From: Rhodamnia argentea | Taxonomy: Eukaryota > Streptophyta > Magnoliopsida > Myrtales > Myrtaceae | Assembly: GCF_020921035.1 (NCBI RefSeq) | Contig: NC_063155.1 | Span: forward strand, 10,215,001-10,279,000 | Length of the DNA: 64,000 nt | Reading direction: 5' to 3' | Shown: in pieces, positions 1 to 11,866 of the stretch | Position numbering within the stretch: position 1 is the stretch's first letter | Layout of the letters: each line of letters starts with the position of its first letter | Translations under genes and position numbers: made by a program | Notes under the pieces: model-generated | What the model saw: only the letters and a program-made list of their open reading frames with translations | Databases searched by the model: none | Told to the model about the DNA's origin: nothing

Positions 1-1
1 G

Positions 2-463
2 TGGTCATTTTACAGCCGACGAGCCCTGGGTCTGCCACTGGAAGAGCCAGGAAGGTATGTAGACAGCAGTTACTTTGGCAAGGATCAATACGATCCTTCA
101 AACCCTTTATATAGGTACGACTACTGGGGCGAGCCGAAGAACTCAGAGAAAAGCAAGCAAGAGAGGATGACAGACGCCCACAACAAATCCATTGTTGGAA
201 AAGGCGTTGTGTGGTATGAAATGTCTTATGAAGATGCGATCAAGCAAAAGATGCAGAGAGAAGCCGCATCGAAAGGAGTGACGCAGAAAGAAGTCAAGGA
301 TCCAGAGAGCGATGAAGATGAGGAGGAGGAGGAGGAGGAGGACGACGACGACGATTTTGACTACAGCATTCTTGGCGACCCTAGCATTAGTTTTGAGAAT
401 CAGCCTCTTGTCAATGGGACTGAATCCTCTAGTATATCAGATGAAGGTATGTTCGAGAACTAA
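2..463 (+). CDS. HEMERA/pTAC12-like protein, C-terminal part (gene starts upstream of window)
   Basis: An open frame runs from the window edge to a TAA at 461-463 and encodes 153 residues. The visible part contains YRYDYWGEPKNSEKSKQER, then GVVWYEMSYEDAIKQKM, a long acidic run (about 18 consecutive Glu/Asp) and the tail NGTESSSISDEGMFEN. This order is what I recall for the C-terminus of HEMERA (pTAC12/PAP5), a dual plastid and nuclear protein that belongs to the plastid RNA-polymerase-associated complex and also acts in phytochrome signalling. There its acidic C-terminal region is linked to transcriptional activation. The N-terminus, transit peptide and any upstream exons lie outside the window, so length and start cannot be judged. 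The gene converges on the bromodomain gene, with about 1.2 kb between the two stop codons. Identification is by motif memory only. Confidence 0.72.
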   Translation, partial: WSFYSRRALGLPLEEPGRYVDSSYFGKDQYDPSNPLYRYDYWGEPKNSEKSKQERMTDAHNKSIVGKGVVWYEMSYEDAIKQKMQREAASKGVTQKEVKDPESDEDEEEEEEEDDDDDFDYSILGDPSISFENQPLVNGTESSSISDEGMFEN

Positions 464-1687
464 TATAGCGCTGCGTGGGTTAGTGGGAAGTCTTTGTACA
501 GCGGAACGCATGTTCTCTTTCCCTTTTTTGGTGTCCTCTCTCTCTCTTTCTGGTGATCAAGTTCTTTTCTTAGGCAAACCACTATTGGTTCTGGAATATT
601 ACGAATCATAACATACACGACCAAACGGGGCCGAAAGAAAAATTATGTCCCCTAAGAAAAGTTACAACATTATAAGTAACCGATAAATTACTATTCATAA
701 GGATGATTGAAAGTTACGTCCAATCAAATAGTCTAGCTATGAAGAGAAAAGAAAATTATACGCTCAAATTTCTTTTGTTTTGCAGATAATAATAGATGAT
801 TTGATATTCTTTTTAATAGTAAACAAATAAATAAAAAATATTTTAATCGCTCACATAAATTTATGAATATAAATTATTGTCAGTAATTAAAATATTTTTT
901 GTTGATTAATTATTTTAAATAGACAATAATCCTTTTAATGAAAATACTTTTCGATCTCTTATTTTTTGCGAAACAATATGTTATAAAAAGAAACTACATA
1001 ACAAGAATATTAAAGATTAGGCAGTTTGAATAGGAGGAAAGGGCGCAATGGTTTGACATATGTACTTCATCTGAAAAGGCAGATTGAATCAAGGAATGAT
1101 CGGGAACATAAACAAAGGAAAAGAATGAATTCTTTTTGTTCTTTTCTTTCACTTTTTTTTCTGGCGGAGCAATAAAACAATTTGATCTTTCCACTCCCAC
1201 TGAGCAACCAAAACCAAAAACTTTTTTACAAGGAAAGAAGGCCACCCTTCTCTCTAACCTATCCTCCAGGCTTTCTGTTTTGCCCTTCTCTATAAGCAGT
1301 TTCATCCCAGATGTCCATTAGGAATGCCCCCTGATGTGCTCCACTTCAATGAATTCAAATCAAGATCTCGGAATTTCTATGTACACTCTCCCTTCCAAAT
1401 CCGCATCGTATCACGGACTGTCTGCAGATAAAGGTAAAACCAACCTCAGTCACCAGATGTTCAAACCAAAAGGAAGAAGTTCCCAACCCTCTTCGAGTAA
1501 GGTTAGAGGAGGACAATGTTCCCCCGGGTCCATTGTGCGCCCCTAATTTTGGTGGTCACCTAAGAACAAAGGAGAATTCCCCGAGTTGTCTCATTCCTCT
1601 GAAGAGAAAGGAAGTCCTTTTCCAGTCCTCTTAAAAGGATTTACGTGCCCAGTGTCAGAATTTGGGAAAGAAGAAAAGATTCTATTC
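464..1687. other. convergent 3' intergenic region
   Basis: This lies between the stop codons of the HEMERA-like gene (+) and the bromodomain gene (-). 600-1010 is strongly AT-rich. 1300-1687 is more balanced and probably holds the 3' UTR of the bromodomain gene. Short open frames here have no recognisable motif and I do not call them. Confidence 0.6.
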
Positions 1688-4600
1688 TCAATCGATTTCC
1701 CCATCCTCTACGTCATTTGGTGGTGGTGGTGGTGGAACTGGAAGACTTTCAGGCGGTTCACTCTCCTCATCCTCATCTTCATCATCAACCTTCATGTACA
1801 AGCCAAGCTGTTCTAAAGGATTGCTACTATTCTGGAGTTTGAAACTACCCAGATGGTTTTCTGAACGGTCTGGGCTCTTTGTCTCCTCCAAGAAGTTCGG
1901 TAAATCTTCACCTTGAGCTACCCGAAGCATCTCCAGGTCCTCCATAAACTGACTGTTCTCATTGATATCAACTGTCTTTTCCATCTGCAGAAACCAAAGA
2001 CTCTTCAGATAAGTTGCCCTTTTGAACCCTCGTCCAGTGAACTGCAAGGCTCGCACTCACCTTTTGCAATGCTTGACGAGCAAGTTCCCTCTCCAGCTCC
2101 CTCTGCCTCTTGGCTTCAGCTGCAACTTCAGCTTCAGCTTTTCTTCTAGCCTCTTCTGCGGCCTTTGCCTCGGCTTGTATTTTAGCCTTTTCTGATTACA
2201 ATAAAAGAAGAATTTAGAGGAGGAGACTCATCGTAGCAAACAGCAATGACACTGATGGTATTATAAAAGAGACCTTCTTTTGCCCGCCTCTCAAGTTCCT
2301 CTTTCTCTATTCGTAACTTCTCAGGATCTCGCTTCTCCACCTAAGATGTGAAAATCAACAATATAGAAATCAAGTGTCTAGACAAGTTGACGCAGAGAAA
2401 AGATGCATCAAGCACCGCGTCCAACCTTCTCAAGAGCCTTTTCTCGAGCTTTAAATATAGTCTCAGCAAATCGGCTCCTCAAAAGAGCTGCACGATAAAG
2501 CTTCTCAGGGGAGACTTGCCTCTCAGGTGGAGCATTCTCCTCTATAATGTTACAGCACGATGCGTGAGATCACGCCCCCATAACAAACAGCATACAATTA
2601 TCTTTATGATGATCGTGCTTACCCTCTCCCTGAACACAAGCTTCTAAGGGAAGCGGATTGGGCTGAGAAGTTTGCACAACTTGACCCATCCCATCAATAG
2701 ATGCTAAACAAAGAAAGTAACACGAGGTCAGTTATTAGTTCATCAGTCTAGATGGTTGCACAAAGTGAATCACCTTTTAAACCAAAATGAGATCTGAACT
2801 TAAATATACCAGTATCAAAGTCATGAAAAGTACTCCTTTGATCATCACTTACTCCATTAGCCAAGCCTTCCTGCAGTAAAAGAAAAAATAGGCATAAAGT
2901 TGACTGACAACATAAGAACCAGAACCTCAGACATGCAACATGACAACAGCACCCAAGCTTGGCATATCTACCTTCGCCACCTTGACAGGTCCAGAAACCT
3001 TAGCAGCATCTGATTCACTAGCAGATGAACTAGCTGAGTCTGCATCTGAAGAGCAGCAAACAAGCACAAGTGCAACGAAATAAGAGCTCAATCAAGAAGA
3101 GTCATAATGTTCTGCAATTCAAGAACATTGTAGTAAACGTCAAAAGCTTACAGGCTTATAACTAAGGCAGTTTCAAATCCACACGTACCCCTTTACAAAG
3201 ATATGGCCATCTAACCTATAAATGGCTAATGTCGACAAGACAATGCCCAGGCTACTAGCAGTACCAACTACACTTGCCTTAACCATGGCCACTACATGTT
3301 GACAGACTAATTGACAAAGCATATATTGAGTCACCACCAACTAAGAGTCCAGAGCATGACTCTAACCCACTACTAAAGGAAAAAGACCATGCAAAGAGAT
3401 TCACTGCCCGTTTCTTCAAAACAGAATATGGTTAAGCATACACCAGCACATATACCATGCTACATGCATGTCTACTTGCAAACCTTGTACGAGACTACTT
3501 TTGCAAAAAATGGGGGACTTGCCTTGATCTAAAGTATCGATAAACCAAATTTAAAATCCAGTTTAACGTTAACAATAATTAGCAGGTCTAAGTTACTATA
3601 CAGAACATCATCACCCAGACCCTTTAGCAAACACGAGATGAACAAGAAAAAAACAGTTCTCATATTTCTCTTTTTCTTTCAATTTTTTGCAGAAACATGT
3701 TTATCATTCTAGTAACTAGGTACTACAGCATAAAATCAGCAATAAAATGCTGATATTGCCCAAATCCCCCAATTTCCACCACTCTACTGGCAAATTTACG
3801 TGCAACCACAGCCAAACAACCAAAATGAACAGTCCTTCTGCCATTCTATAGAAATCTAAAGCTCCCCATAGCAACACTTCTTGTCTCCGAAGGACATCAA
3901 ATGAACTTTGGAGAGATCGTGATAGGCAACAGCCAAAGCTGACACAAAAAACCTGGCAATTTTCTTATCCTATTCTACAGTTCCGACATCCAAAACAAAG
4001 GACAATCAAACAAAGCAGATGATTTGAGAACTTTAAACACTTCATGCACAAATACTAAGAAGAGTGATCAGCAATTACGGACCAGGTGCATTCAACGACC
4101 AAATTCAAAATAATGCGCCCACAAAAGTATGAACTTCACAAATTAAAAATCGAAAATATACGAAAGCAGATTATGATGCAAACTAGAAAAGAGGAAGATG
4201 TCTCTAGTATTTGTCCATTGGTGGTAGTTATAGAAAGAGATAGTGCTCTATACAGTTAGACAATACAACTTCCAAAAGAGAAGGTATAACTTTAAGAAAA
4301 AAAGAAAGTAGGAAAAGATCTGCAGAAGCGCGAACCACTAGATGAGGACCCCGATTCAGTACCGGAGCTACTGGAACTACTGCATTTACTGCTTCTGTGC
4401 ACTGCATCTTTCTCTATCTCTACTGGAGGGAAGCATGAAACAGGAGCGTCATTCCCACCAACTATATCTACATCTTCATCAATTGCGTCATTTCCTAGTA
4501 ATATACAAGAAGAGAAGAATGTGGCATCAAAAAACAGTCCTTGTGCAGTCCACATGCTAGTACATGCACAGCTATGACAATTACCTTTGCAAAGGTGGCA

Positions 4601-6047
4601 CTGATGAAGTGCTGACACCTGACATATTATGAACCTGTAAGAGAGAAGAAAAAATACGCGATAAGCCAAGTGAAACTTTTCTTTTTTTCCGCAGCAAATA
4701 TCAAAGGAATCTTAGAGAAGTCAGGACCTCCATTTCACAAGGTTCAGCTTTTTCCTTTTTCTTCTGTTTATCCAGCAAATAGTCATCTACAAGCTTTCGT
4801 AGTTTGAACAACGTTTCATGACCAAGTGCATCAATATCTATCTCAATTTCATCCTCGTTTGTCTGCTCTGCTCCAGAGCTTTGCTCTTTAAGAAAATCAA
4901 CAATGCTCTCAGGCAGTTCTCCCAAGAGAGCCTCTAGTTCAAGGCTTAGTTTATGCTTCTCCTCATCACTCATGATCCGTTTCTCTGGCTCAAGCTTAGT
5001 CCGAGGGTCAACTGGCATAACTTTATTCTTTTTCAAAGGTGGCATTTCAGTGCCAATCCCAGTTTCACTATGAGCAGCATATTCAGGCACTGCCCGCATG
5101 TCATTAACAGCTGGAAGCTTTTTCTCTACAGCTTTCCATCCCTTCTCAAAATACTTGCTGAGAGCCGCAGCCATAATATGCACATTGTTCTCGCGTGGGT
5201 TGTAAGTCATTGCATTCGAGAAAGTCAGTCGTACGTCAGCCACAAACCCAAGAGGGCTGGCATATTCTCCAGAAAGCAACTTTGTTTTCACAGTCCCTAA
5301 ATCCATAGGGTGCTTAATCACACTGAAGTAATCTGGAATGTTCAACTTCACAATATCCACAGGAGAATTAAAGACCCAGCCATATTGGTGGGACATCAAA
5401 CGATTCAACAATGTTTCACATTGCTTTAATAACATAGCATTTGATGGATTTGCAGAAGTAGCAGCTTTTATTGATTCAGAGCGCCCGAAGGCACCTTTCT
5501 TACTTTGGGATCCATTGCGAGCTGAAGGGAACCGCTTCTTTCCATTCCGAGCGGACAATTCTGAAGACCTTGGGAAGCCATCCACCGGAGGCTTTCTCTG
5601 CCCCTCACTCCAACTCTGTACATCACGAGATGGAGACAACGCAATCACATCAGAACTCATGGCTGCAAGCTTCCTCTGAAGATTCTCAACTTGCTCAAGT
5701 TCCTTTTCCAACCTCAGCTTAAGGCCTCTCCTTTCAAGCCTTGACATCTTAGCCAAAGACAACAACTGTATTGGGACCCCGAAATTCTCGCTTCCATGTA
5801 CGTTCAAGCTAATGCATTTCTTTTTTGGGGCAGATGAATCATCAGAAGCCGTCATTTCAGTGTCAACCCGTCCCGAGCTCCCAAAGCCCTCGGATTCAAT
5901 AGTCTCCACAGCATGCCGATAATCTGGTACAAAACCACTTGAAGGTCCTTTTGATGAGAACTTTCGTGACTTTCCCATTGATTGTGAGGGAGAATGCCTT
6001 CTTGACTCTCTCTGTCCACTAAACTCTATGTGAAAAGCTGGTGCCAT
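1688..6047 (-). CDS. GTE-type global transcription factor: bromodomain plus NET domain (GTE8/GTE10-like), ten exons
   Basis: Exons read on the minus strand: 6047-4728, 4618-4585, 4494-4336, 3045-2972, 2870-2810, 2703-2623, 2541-2426, 2340-2274, 2191-2061, 1984-1688. All introns are GT-AG and the sum is 2,340 nt (779 aa, in frame). I chose the Met at 6047 (MAPAFHIEF) because family members begin that way; a Met eight codons upstream is also open. A bromodomain lies at about residues 206-307, with [18 protein letters not shown] and the acetyl-lysine-contacting Asn in AMTYNP (N283). A NET domain follows at about 359-433 ([18 protein letters not shown], then the acidic [11 protein letters not shown]). 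Next come a Ser-rich stretch with [11 protein letters not shown], a [25 protein letters not shown] coiled coil, and an acidic, proline-rich tail ending DVEDGEID. Plant GTE proteins bind acetylated histones in the nucleus. Exon 2 is uncertain: the better-matching acceptor at 4634 breaks the frame, and the acceptor at 4618 keeps it. The intron before exon 4 is about 1.3 kb. Confidence 0.9.
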
Positions 6048-6755
6048 AAAATCAACACCCAGTAATTGCACATGTCAACCACAAGAGTACCTTGTTTTCC
6101 GAGTGTATCAGTTCTAATATCAATCTACTAAAATCTTGAGAGACCCAGTTTTGATTGACAAGGCTCGAATAGTTAATTACCCTGCGCCCTGATGCCTCTT
6201 TACCTTCCCCCCGCAAGCACAAGCCGTTCTTCCTTTTCTATCAGCAAGAGCTCACTGGATAAGCCAGTTCGACTCAAGAAATGAATCCACCCCAGACAGG
6301 ATACCAATACCAACAGGGCGAAAAATTCCAAAAGCACACAAATTCCCAATTCGTTCCAAATGAGAACCCTAGCGGAACTTTTCCAGCTCGTTGTTGCTTC
6401 TCAGCTCGGTAACCACATTAGATCATGCGAAAAATCACCGCCTCAGAAATGAATCCCGAGCAAGCTCCGCCGCGAATAGAAAATTCCAAAAGCCTAATCG
6501 GCCGCGCAAGAGCCACGGGACTCGGAAAATCCAAGAAATAACCAAAATGCCGAGTGCGCAAATCAAGAACCCTAAAGGAAGACCCGAAAGAGATCCAATC
6601 CAATTCAAAAAAGGAACCTGGAACCACGATCTCTGAGCCCTTCGATTGCGCGCCAAAAGAGAAAACCCTAGCCTTCCCCTTCGCTTATTTCCTCGACAGA
6701 GAGAGACATCACTCGAAATCCCGGAACGCTTCATGACGGCCAGTCCGCGGCTCCG
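6048..6755 (-). other. 5' leader of the bromodomain gene
   Basis: This lies between the TATA box and the chosen start codon. It includes the minus-strand word CTAGGGTTTTC at about 6661-6671, common in plant 5' UTRs. At about 700 nt it is long enough to contain a leader intron, but I could not fix splice sites. Open frames on both strands here look fortuitous. Confidence 0.5.
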
Positions 6756-6771
6756 TATTTATAATGGCCCA
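6756..6771 (-). promoter_or_regulatory. TATA box and TGGGCC (site II-like) element of the bromodomain gene
   Basis: On the minus strand TGGGCC (6771-6766) immediately precedes ATTATAAATA (6765-6756). The transcript start would fall about 30 nt further, near 6725, just before a stretch with 5'-UTR character. TGGGCC-type elements are common in promoters of broadly expressed plant genes. Assignment is by position and sequence only. Confidence 0.6.
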
Positions 6772-7170
6772 GTGGCCTCATTGAGCGCCGCCACGGTGTT
6801 GATCCCAGCCGTTCACGGGGCCACTAGGTCGGATCGCACGGTCAGCGTTCTTAATCCAGTCTCGACCGTCCGATCGGATCTGACGAGCGGTGTCGTTCCC
6901 CCGCCGCGCTGCGAAGAACGTGGGAGAATAAAATAGCAGGTGCGACGTCGACACGCTCGTCGGGAGCGTGCAATCCACTCGCCAGTTTGATGCGCAAAGA
7001 CGACTGACAGGATTCCACGTGGCGCGAGGTATGCGCGAGTAGGGGGATGTTCGGTGCGAATGGAGAGCGAAATCAGAAATTCCACAGGCCTCCTGGAAAG
7101 TTACCTGAGGTTCCACGCCACGTGTTTCCTTTGACTTGTCTCTGCATGTGACGCGCCAAGTCAGCTTCAA

Positions 7171-8585
7171 TAATATATGTTTCTGTAAACTTCCTGACTT
7201 TTATGTCGTCACTGCTTCATTGGTCATTGTGATATTTACGTTAATTTTTTGTACTTTGGTTGGTGGGACAATCAGACATCCAAATCAAATTGGCCCTTGC
7301 ATCCTCATTTTTTCCTTGTATGAAATATATAAAGACAAGTCAAACATGAAGTGACGATATTAAAAAGCAATAACTAAACGATAAATATTAGAGAACACAA
7401 GGGAGCGAATTGAATAAAAAGGGAATTAGACAAATGTTTGAAAGCGCTTCCACCCCGAAAAAAAAAAAAAAAAAAAACTTCGCACTATCATGTAATTACT
7501 AAAAGATTGCACGTTACCCATATAATTTTTATAGTAGACTTGGAATGAAGTTTGACCGTCTAGGGAAGCCTTTGTCTACCATATGAAGCTTTTGATGCAT
7601 CCATTTTGATCAAATCTCCATTGCTGTGCATTTTGGGTTTGTCGCAGATAAATTGTAGGTGCTGAGCCTAGATTCTTGCCATTCAATGTGCAAGTTTGAT
7701 AGGTCGATATGGAAGGTGCGGGTTCGTGAATGGCAGGTTCTCGGATATAGAGAAAAGTATCAAAAAAGTTATAAACTTATTACATTGGTATCGATTCAAT
7801 TCTAAACCTTCCAATCGAAACAATTGAACTCTAAACCTTTCGCATTTATGTTAATTCAATCTCATATGGTCATTTTTTTTCCTATGATGCTATAACCTAT
7901 AAGCTACCAAGCCAAACTTGCGGATGTTTGAGCAGACTTAGTAGTAATTTTATGAATGGCTCTTTTGTATAACAATTGAACTCTCTTGCAATCTTGCTGG
8001 GTGTTACAAAATTCCAGGGACCAATCGAAGTTCGGCCCGAAATCTGAACAAGAGATGGGCCTATTCGATAGCAGCCTGGTCGTCCTCCTTATTAGTGGAA
8101 CATCGTGGGCCCAATTAGAGCCGCCTATAGATTACATTCTTCATCAATGAGCTCATACTTACCTCGGATTCCCATACCTTAAGCTCGAGTTATGTCTTAA
8201 CATGACTATAAACAATTCCATAAGAACAAAGAAAAGTCACACTATCACGCATCTCCTCGCACGTGAATATGTTAATTCTGTAAGAAGAATTGGAATTTTG
8301 CCCAAATAATGTACCTCGACTACGGCGCTTTTAAGCCCCACAAGCACCCGCAGATTACATGGGGAACTATGAGTACCTCATCAAAGTGACCAATGCTTAA
8401 CTGAACTCCGTTTATTTTGTGAAAAAATATTTTACTGGCAGTACATTTTCTCATTTTCTGGCATTTGGATTGTTTAGGAAAATGAGGTAACAGAAAACCA
8501 ATGCTTAAATTCAGGAAAATGATGTCCCCTTAAAAAAAATCCGTAAAAATTTTTCTACTATATATATATATGACAAGATATCGAC
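7171..8585. other. intergenic, AT-rich; dispersed-repeat fragment
   Basis: I see no gene. A poly-A run sits at about 7460-7479. 7745-7870 resembles a dispersed repeat seen again at 15150-15300, 30720-30830 and 59100-59210: phrases of the type 'ctaaacctt ... gattcaattc', alternating with words for uninterrupted AT-rich tracts. It is probably the edge of a decayed transposon family. Confidence 0.5.
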
Positions 8586-10160
8586 GTTTGAACCAGAAAC
8601 TCTACGCTTGGGCACGAGAAAATCAATGCTAGCTCTTGAGGCCTTGGCAACTATGTTGAAAGTAGAGGTAAGGGCCGGGTCTACTGGTGTCCATTTAGGC
8701 AAGGCCCAGGATCCTAGTGCTCGTGCTTGGGACTTTGGCACCTGTGCCCAAGATCCCGCAACCCAAGCTTGGGTCCTCGGCGCCTAGGCTCGGTACTTTC
8801 ATGTGTGTGCCCGGTGCCTAGGACTTTAGCGCCCATGTCATGGTCCATCTAGACCGTGCTCGGGTCCATCGAGCCAATGCTCCCAATCTTGTTGCTCGTG
8901 CTTGGGTACATCTAAGCTCGGGCCTCGATTCTAGTGCTCGTGCGCGGGACGCCAAGGCTCGAAACTTGGTGCTTTGGCCCAAGACCCGGGTGCTCGAAAT
9001 TGGGTCCTTAACGCTTGAGTTCATGTGCATAAAGGTTAGGCTCGGGACCCTTGTACGCTTGCTCGAACCTTGTTGTCGAGGATGCGGGCTTGGGCTTTGG
9101 AAACCCAATTAGAGATGCCAAGGCTCTGACCTCCATGGTCTTGGGCAACCTAAGTAGCAGCGACACCGACACCGACACCGACACGCGACCGCGGCCGAGT
9201 TATTTTCAAAATAGAAAAATTTGACACGTTGGGACGTTATATTAAATATTTTTTTAAATATAAAAAAATAAATAAAGTGAGGTATTATATATGCATTAAG
9301 ATTTCATTAAGTCACAATTCGACAACTCAGAATTGTAAAAAATAGAAAGATATTATATTTGAAAACTTAAAAGCATGGCACCATAAAGGATACCAAACGG
9401 ATTAGAGGTTTTATCTTTCATAAAAAATGAAAGTTAGTTGAAGTAGTTAAGGTAATTTTTAGAGATAGGTCGATCCACAACTCAAAGAAAGGAAAGGAAG
9501 CACGAGGGGTTGCGTTTCATATCTAGGGTTTGCCAAACTATGTTTTAGTTTTTTTTTTTAATGAACTTAATGTGACACTGAGGGCCCATTGACCCGGTGT
9601 CGAAATTCGCACGCGACCGCGGTGTCGGGAGGTGTCGGCGGGTGTCGTTGGAGTTCGGACTGACACTCTCACTTAGGAGGAGTGTCGGTGACATAGTGGG
9701 AAACATCGAGCTCGGCTTCAATGCTATTTGAGCTCACATTGGGGTCTTGGGCCCGACATTAATGGACCCAAGCCCAAGCATTAAGGATTGGATCCTAGGC
9801 ACGAGGTCTCGATCCCAACCTCAATGGACCTAAGCGTAGCAGTCAAAGGACCAATCCCAATCTTGATGGACCCAAACATAGGGCTAAGATCCCAAGCCCA
9901 ATCTCGATGGACCTAGGTCAGGGCATCGAGACCTGGTCTTGGGTGTGGGATTCCTATCCTACGTATTGCCTGGCCTCAATGGAACAAGGCACGGCTTTTG
10001 GAGACCCAAGTTGGGGGGCTAGGGACTCGAGCACGAGGATTGAGTTCTCGGACTCGGCTTCGATTTCTCGGACTTGGCTTCGGTGGACCCAAGACTAGTA
10101 CCCATGCTCATGCCCAGGAGTCAAATATTCGAGCTTAAGACTTCGATGCTTGTGCTGGTT
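8586..10160. repeat. degenerate GC-rich repeat field in two blocks
   Basis: Two blocks (about 8586-9130 and 9700-10160) repeat loosely related words such as gctcg, cttggg, gggtcc, atggaccca and cccaagc at short irregular spacing. The base composition is far richer in G+C than the DNA on either side. No open frame has protein-family character. It reads like an old, diverged satellite or tandem array, possibly once continuous and later split by the AT-rich segment at about 9150-9690. Confidence 0.5.
9150..9690. mobile_element. candidate non-autonomous foldback element inside the GC-rich repeat field
   Basis: The left edge carries reiterated gacaccgacacc ending in acgcgaccgcgg (about 9155-9195). 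The right edge carries accgcggtgtcggg plus reiterated ggtgtcg units (about 9615-9650). Read as reverse complements the edges resemble each other over about 35 bp, and the interior is AT-rich and unlike the flanks. The exact ends and target duplication could not be fixed, so this is a candidate only. Confidence 0.35.
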
Positions 10161-11866
10161 TCGCAGACTATCAATGCGCAAGTCACTCTTGCTCAAATAA
10201 TGTCTTTTTAGCAAAATAGATTTTTCCATATCAAATGGCGAAAAATATTTTCCAGCTCATTTTGAGGTCTGAACCAAAAAATAAAAAATATTATCATTTT
10301 TCAAAAAAGCAACATCTTAAAAAATATATTTTGGAAATGTCACAAGAAACAGACAAAGCCTTTTGTTTTTAAAAATCAATTTTAATTATTTGATGTTTAA
10401 ATATTTTAAAACCATATTCCAATGTAGCCTTTTGTTTTTTTGTTTATAAAAAGAACACACTCCATGTGGAGTTTAAATATTTGATGTTTCTCCACCAATT
10501 AAATTAAGGAAAACTTTTATATTGACTATTTAGGCATGAAAAGCTACTAACTTGATAGTATTATCAATTATTTCTGATCACACAATCTTTCAATTAATAA
10601 AATACTTTATGCAAATTGTATTATCCTTAACAAGAATCAACCAAAGACTTATTTCGTGTGCGAAGCTCTCTTGTATTTCAAATCAATTTTTCGAGATGTT
10701 CTTAACCTGTCTTGCATGTGAAAATATAGCCTTTTTTCCCATAGTTCTCTCTTATAAAAGCACAAAATTGGCGGCATCGACGGGGTTTTACTTTTGTTTG
10801 CGTTTTGTCAGGCGACATGACGGGCCCTTATGTTCTTTTATCATCTCCTCACTTTATGCAGTCGGAGAACTTTTTGCTTTCGGAGATCGATCTACCCAGT
10901 CAAAGGACGATCTTGAACCTGCGGGGCCATGCCAAGAACCAGCTCGAACCGCTAAACGGACTCGAACGAAGGAGAATATGAAAGTGGGGAAGAACACTGG
11001 ACTCTCCAGAAGACTCGAGAGAGAGAGAGAATTTTGGTTGGTCAAAAGATCTTTTGCGATGGCAGAATGGAGAAAAAGCTTGCATGGGAAAGGACACGTC
11101 ACGTCCCCAAGCCATTTTCTCCGTGCTTCATCATGTGAATCGTTGGGCCACCTGTCGCGGCAGAGTACGAGGGAGGGGACACGTACGCTGTCGTTCGGCG
11201 CGAAAAGAAAGAGACCTGTAAGCGCAGAGAGAGCAGGGCCAGGCGTCTTCCAATGGATGGCTGCTCCTTTTTCCCAAGAGGTATTCGAATTCCCTCCCTC
11301 CCTTCTAGCATCCACCCACCTGTCCTTGCTCCTGCTTCTTTCTTTCTCTCTCTCTTTTTACATCAATATTTCCGAAAGAATACAAACATATTAACAGGAC
11401 CCGTACGGTGGAGGGACACTGTTAACTGTGAACAGATGAACAGTGATCTTGGGCACAGAAAATCAGGAACTGCAAAGATCCCAACATGCAAAAGTTGCCA
11501 AAGCTTGAGCATTTTACAGAGTTTTCTCTCTTTTTTTTTTTTTGGGGTGGGAGGGAGGTCAGAACATCTCACAGAATAGAAAAGATAGTAATATATATAC
11601 TTACATAAGAAGGCATTCCCGCTCCAAATCGGGCTTTTTCTCAGGAAAACGCCAAATATAACCAGAGAGAAGATAGGAGAGAGAGAGAGAGGGGAGAGGT
11701 GCAGGGATAGTGACGACAAGAAGCTGAGAGAAAGCAAACCGAAGAGTTGCCAAAGATATTTACATGCACAACTTAGGTTATGTTCTTCCCAGGGAGGTTT
11801 TTGGGGCCGGGACTTGGTTATTATCCTCATCGGAAGCTGAGCCAGCCGATCACCTTTTTCCGTTGA
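10161..11866. other. intergenic region with a long fortuitous open frame
   Basis: 10200-10560 is AT-rich. An open frame of 280 codons (10552-11394, +) overlaps antisense frames of 153, 71 and 70 codons. None shows family motifs, and the composition (Ser/Arg/Leu from simple ct/ga tracts) argues against coding. I would not annotate a gene. 11830-11866 is the likely start of the 3' UTR of the DUF7950 gene. Confidence 0.5.

Noticed and set aside
10765..10800. Possible gypsy-type primer-binding site (attggcggcatcgacgggg)
   Set aside because: It resembles the attggcgccg... junction of plant gypsy elements, but no LTR pair, gag or pol sequence is recognisable around it.
10552..11394. 280-codon open frame on the + strand
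   Set aside because: No family motif. It starts in AT-rich DNA, ends in ct-rich simple sequence and is overlapped by several antisense frames. Length alone does not support a gene.
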